From contig DAOTXR010000032.1 of NCBI GenBank assembly GCA_034435375.1, forward strand, positions 1 through 10,417: 10,417 nucleotides of DNA, given 5' to 3'. Of this stretch, positions 7,026 to 10,417 are shown in pieces. Both the position numbers and the translations under genes were made by a program. The notes under the pieces are model-generated. The model was not told the DNA's origin, searched no databases, and saw only the letters and a list, made by a program, of their open reading frames with translations. The first letter of the stretch is position 1, and each line of letters starts with the position of its first letter. Origin of the DNA: DAOTXR01 sp034435375. GTDB lineage: Bacteria > Chloroflexota > Anaerolineae > Aggregatilineales > UBA3940.

Positions 7026-10000
7026 ATGACATTACCGTCGCAAACGAGAGGGTCGATGCGTACAGAACTGCCAGCCCGACGCCAGTTGCGCTGGACGCTG
7101 GTTCTGTACTTCGTGTTGTTGGCTGTGCTACCTGTAGCCGTTGCGTTGTCGGTCGCCCTGGCCAGAACCAGCGCCCAGGCGCGTCAGCAAGTTATACAGC
7201 AGCTCGAAGCCATCGCCAACTTGAAGGCGCGGCAAATCGACAGCTGGTTGGACAGCAGCCAAACCTCGCTGACCCAAATGCTGGCCGGATCGACGACATA
7301 CGATTATTTCATCTCGGCGGCCACCAGCCAGGAAAATCTCGAGATCGTCACAGACATTCTGACCGACGCTGACAGAGCCACTGACAACTTCAATGAGTTC
7401 TTTTACTATACTACCAACGGGGAGATCGTGGCTTCGTCAGACCCCAACCAGGTGGGAAAGATCGTCGCCATCCAGCCCTACTTCCGGCCCAGCCTGATCA
7501 GCCCATACATCCAGCCGCCTTTCTACGAGCTAAGCTCCGATGAGCTGACCATCATCGTCACGCAACCCGTGACCGATGAGAACAATGTCGCGATCGGTGT
7601 CCTGGCTGGGCGGCTGGACTTAACCACATTGTCAAGCATCATGGCCAGCAATGCCGGACTGGGCGCCACCGGCGAGTCCTACCTGATCAGCAGCGAAAGC
7701 AACTACTTGCTGACGCCCAGTCGCCTTGCCGAGTATCCCTTGACTCGCGCCTACCACAGCGAAGGCATTGAACGGGCGCTGCAAAGGCAAAATGGCGTCG
7801 AGACCTATCTGAACTACCAGGATCCTCCCGTATTGGTGATCGGCGCCTACCGCTGGGTGCCCGAACTAAAAGCAGGCTTGCTGGTCGAACAGGAACAGGC
7901 AGAAGCGCTGATCGCCTCTGCCCAAGCACGTAGATTGGGCATGATCACCGCACTGGCGGCCGTAGTGTCAGCCGTGGCGGTGGGCATGATGACCGCAGCC
8001 CGGATCGCCCAGCCGCTCTCCAACCTGACCCAGACCGCGCAGCGCATCGCGGGCGGCGACCTGGCCCAGCGGGCCACCGTCACCGAGCGCAACGAGATCG
8101 GGTTGCTGGCTGAAGCCTTCAACCGGATGGCTACCCAGCTTCAGGACTTGATCGCCTCGCTGGAGGATCGCGTTGCTGCCCGCACCCGCGACCTGCAAGT
8201 GGCCGCCGAGGTATCACAGCAGGTATCGACGCTGCTTGACCTCAACGAACTGCTGCCCGCTCTGGTCGAGTTGACCAAGTCCAGTTTCAATCTGTACCAT
8301 GCTCACGTCTACCTGCTCAACGAGACCGGCGATCTGCTAGTGATGGAGGCCGGGGCAGGTGAGCCTGGTCGGCAGATGAAGGCTGCTGGGCACAGCATCT
8401 CAATCAATGCGGAGCGCAGTATCGTGGCACGCGCCGCCCGCACTCGCCAAGCTGTGATCATCGAGAACACGACCACCGAGCCAGGCTTCTTGCCCAATCC
8501 GCTGCTTCCACAGACCCGCTCGGAGATGGCCGTGCCTATGGTCCTGGGCGATCGGCTGATCGGCGTGCTGGATGTGCAGGCCAGCGAGGTGGGCTACTTC
8601 ACGCAGGAAAGCGTCCCCGTGATGCTCACGCTGGCCGGTCAGGTGGCAGTTGCCGTGCAGAACGCCCGCGCTTACAGCGAGCTACGCAAAGCGCAGGAGG
8701 AAACCAGGGCTGCGCTCGAGCAGCTCGAACGTCGCAACGTGTTCTCGTCCGGGATCGCCCGGTTTGCAACGACCCTGCTGAACCGTGGGTTGGCGGGACT
8801 GCGCGACGCTCTGGGCATGTTGGGCGAGGCTGTGCGGGTCAGCCGTGTGTACGTCTTTGAGAACTTCACCGCAGCCGATGGATCGCTGGCTTGCCGTCAG
8901 ACTCATGAGTGGGCCGCGGAAGGGATCGCCAGCGCAGAAAACCCGCACGTGCCTTACGATGAGGCCATCCCACACTGGAAACAAGGGCTGCTGTCTGGCC
9001 AACCGGTGGCCGCGCTGCGATCCAAGACCGGCGCACCCGAGATCGCCATTCTGGAGGAGCAGAAAATCCAGTCGCTCCTGCTGCTCCCCATCATCATCGA
9101 AGGCCAGATGTATGGCTTCGTCGGCTTTGATGACTGTGTGCAGGAGCGCGTATGGGATCAATCAGAGATTGAGTTGCTCCAGACAGCATCCATCTCGATC
9201 TCATACGCCATCGCTGGCGCTCGGCTGCTCCGCCAGACGCAGGAGGCGCTGGAGCAGGTCGAGGTGTTGTATCAGATGAACGTGGCCCTGATCGCCGCCC
9301 AGGAACCTGCCGACATCTTGCGCTCGTTCGTCGAGTTGAACCCAACTCAAGGCGCCTACTTCGCCTTCCTCTACAACGTCCACAGCGATGCCGCAGGTCA
9401 GGCCAAGGTCGGTGAAATGGTTGCTTCAGTGACCTCGACAGGTGAGGCATTTGACCTACCAGATGAGGTGCGCAAGCAAATCAGCACCATCCCGATCACG
9501 CAGGAGATGCTGAACAACCCACATCAGATTTACACCATCACTGACATCGCCAAGGTGACAGACGTCACCGAGGAGACCAGAGCAGCCATGCAGGCCAGCA
9601 AAGTCCATGGGCTGACTGTCATTCCGCTGGCGCCGCACGGTGGCCACGTGATCGGCATGATCGCTCTGGTGTGGCCGGAGCCTCATCCCCTGAGCGATCG
9701 GGAGCGCCAACTGTACGAAGTGGTTGCGCCCCAGATCGCTACGGTGATCGAGAACCGGCAGCTTTCTGCCGAGACTAGGCAGTCAGAGCAACTGCTGCGC
9801 AGCATCATCGACACGACGCCAGACTGGATCTTTGCCAAGGATAGCCAGTACCGCTACTTGATTGTCAACGAGTCTTTCGCCCAGTTCTACGGACGGCGCA
9901 CCCCTGAGGAGATGCTCGGCAAGGACGACTACGACCTGGGCACGCCTGCCTACCTGATCGAAGGCGACCCGCAGCGTGGCATCCGCGGCTTCCGCACCGA

Positions 10001-10417
10001 CGACCGCGAGGTGATCGAAGGTGGCCGGACGATCCACAACCCCTTCGACGTGGTCAACTATGCAGACGGGACCGAGCATGTATTTGACACCACCAAGATG
10101 CCGCTGCGCGATGCCGATGGCAACATCATCGGCGTGCTGGGCATCGCCCGCGACATCACCGAGCAGCATCAGGCTCGCCGTCGCCAACAGACAGCCTATC
10201 AGCTTGGCCAGATGCTGAATCGGCTGCTCGACCCCGATGAGTTGCTGCGCGAGGTGGTCAACAGCCTGGCCACCGCCTTCGGCTACTACCATGCCCACAT
10301 CTATCTCCTCGACCCCACCAGGAGCTATCTGGTGGTGCGCGAGGGGCTGGGGGAGGCGGGCCGGATCATGAAGGAGGCCGGGCACAGCATCCCGCTCAAC
10401 GCCGAGCGCAGCCTGGT
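7026..10417 (+). CDS. Membrane sensor protein: Cache-HAMP-GAF-GAF-GAF-PAS-GAF, 3' truncated by window end
   Basis: One frame stays open from the ATG at 7026 to the window edge (1130 complete codons). Domains: TM1 (residues 23-48); an extracytoplasmic double-Cache-like region (50-295) with the entry helix KARQIDSWLDS, FYYTTNGEIVASSDPNQVG and distal GATGESYLIS; TM2 (304-325); HAMP (327-377) with the typical RIAGGDLAQR and NEIGLLAEAFNRMATQL; a coiled linker (VAARTRDLQ); GAF1 (403-553); a divergent GAF2 (572-738) with GFVGFDD; a GAF-like GAF3 (745-915); PAS (920-1049) with IIDTTPDWIFAKD and GVLGIARDITEQ; and the start of GAF4 (1059 on), closely related to GAF1. The output domain lies beyond the window, so histidine kinase, GGDEF or phosphatase cannot be decided. 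AGGAG at 7011-7015 is 10 nt before the ATG. It is probably cotranscribed with the binding-protein gene. Confidence 0.92.
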   Translation, partial: MTLPSQTRGSMRTELPARRQLRWTLVLYFVLLAVLPVAVALSVALARTSAQARQQVIQQLEAIANLKARQIDSWLDSSQTSLTQMLAGSTTYDYFISAATSQENLEIVTDILTDADRATDNFNEFFYYTTNGEIVASSDPNQVGKIVAIQPYFRPSLISPYIQPPFYELSSDELTIIVTQPVTDENNVAIGVLAGRLDLTTLSSIMASNAGLGATGESYLISSESNYLLTPSRLAEYPLTRAYHSEGIERALQRQNGVETYLNYQDPPVLVIGAYRWVPELKAGLLVEQEQAEALIASAQARRLGMITALAAVVSAVAVGMMTAARIAQPLSNLTQTAQRIAGGDLAQRATVTERNEIGLLAEAFNRMATQLQDLIASLEDRVAARTRDLQVAAEVSQQVSTLLDLNELLPALVELTKSSFNLYHAHVYLLNETGDLLVMEAGAGEPGRQMKAAGHSISINAERSIVARAARTRQAVIIENTTTEPGFLPNPLLPQTRSEMAVPMVLGDRLIGVLDVQASEVGYFTQESVPVMLTLAGQVAVAVQNARAYSELRKAQEETRAALEQLERRNVFSSGIARFATTLLNRGLAGLRDALGMLGEAVRVSRVYVFENFTAADGSLACRQTHEWAAEGIASAENPHVPYDEAIPHWKQGLLSGQPVAALRSKTGAPEIAILEEQKIQSLLLLPIIIEGQMYGFVGFDDCVQERVWDQSEIELLQTASISISYAIAGARLLRQTQEALEQVEVLYQMNVALIAAQEPADILRSFVELNPTQGAYFAFLYNVHSDAAGQAKVGEMVASVTSTGEAFDLPDEVRKQISTIPITQEMLNNPHQIYTITDIAKVTDVTEETRAAMQASKVHGLTVIPLAPHGGHVIGMIALVWPEPHPLSDRERQLYEVVAPQIATVIENRQLSAETRQSEQLLRSIIDTTPDWIFAKDSQYRYLIVNESFAQFYGRRTPEEMLGKDDYDLGTPAYLIEGDPQRGIRGFRTDDREVIEGGRTIHNPFDVVNYADGTEHVFDTTKMPLRDADGNIIGVLGIARDITEQHQARRRQQTAYQLGQMLNRLLDPDELLREVVNSLATAFGYYHAHIYLLDPTRSYLVVREGLGEAGRIMKEAGHSIPLNAERSL
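8295..8426 (+). repeat. GAF1 copy of an internal protein repeat in the sensor gene
   Basis: This segment encodes residues 424-467 of the sensor, starting YHAHVYLL and ending NAERSIV. By my hand alignment it is identical at 28 of 44 positions, without gaps, to the segment encoded at 10287-10417 (YHAHIYLL to NAERSLV). It is a domain duplication within one gene and not a mobile repeat; the DNA has diverged, mainly at third codon positions. Confidence 0.8.
10287..10417 (+). repeat. GAF4 copy of the internal protein repeat, cut by the window end
   Basis: The second copy of the GAF segment described at 8295-8426. It begins YHAHIYLL, keeps the AGHSI and NAERS motifs, and is truncated in the codon for the final Val. 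Its similarity to GAF1 is far greater than that of either to GAF2 or GAF3, so it probably arose by duplication of GAF1 or by recombination between paralogous sensors. Confidence 0.8.

Overview
The window looks like chromosomal DNA of a moderately GC-rich bacterium. A Chloroflexota (Anaerolineae-type) origin is my best guess. It is an inference from the type of proteins present (long Cache-HAMP-multiGAF-PAS sensors, PPDK_N-like proteins with an added C-terminal module, DUF4013-like and SIMPL proteins) and not a database result. I see no mobile element, tRNA, rRNA or CRISPR array.

Layout from left to right. A 9-bp GC-rich hairpin (1-22) lies just beyond the 3' end of a minus-strand SIMPL/DUF541 lipoprotein gene (52-801). 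Across a 205-bp divergent spacer, a plus-strand MFS exporter of the TetA/DHA1 type runs 1007-2215. It converges, with only 10 bp between the stops, on a minus-strand block of three genes transcribed right to left: a large ATP-grasp protein of the PEP-synthase/PPDK N-terminal family (5783-3426), a three-helix small membrane protein (3323-3003) and a DUF4013-like membrane protein (2978-2226).

A second divergent spacer (5784-5976) carries plausible promoters in both directions and a perfect 10-bp palindrome, CACAATTGTG. From it a plus-strand pair is read: an NMT1/THI5-type substrate-binding lipoprotein (5977-6990) and, 35 bp later, a very large membrane sensor (7026 to beyond the window end). 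The sensor has TM, double-Cache, TM, HAMP, GAF, GAF, GAF, PAS and a further GAF domain, and is cut by the window edge before any output domain.

Two associations stand out. The binding protein is followed directly by a sensor and not by an ABC permease or ATPase, which suggests a ligand-binding-protein plus sensor signalling module. The PPDK_N-like protein keeps ATP-grasp landmarks but lacks the phosphohistidine and PEP-binding domains that would make it a dikinase or PEP synthase; it ends in a conserved-looking module of unknown role and is followed by two small membrane proteins. Both are hypotheses. Neither can be called a new system from the sequence alone.
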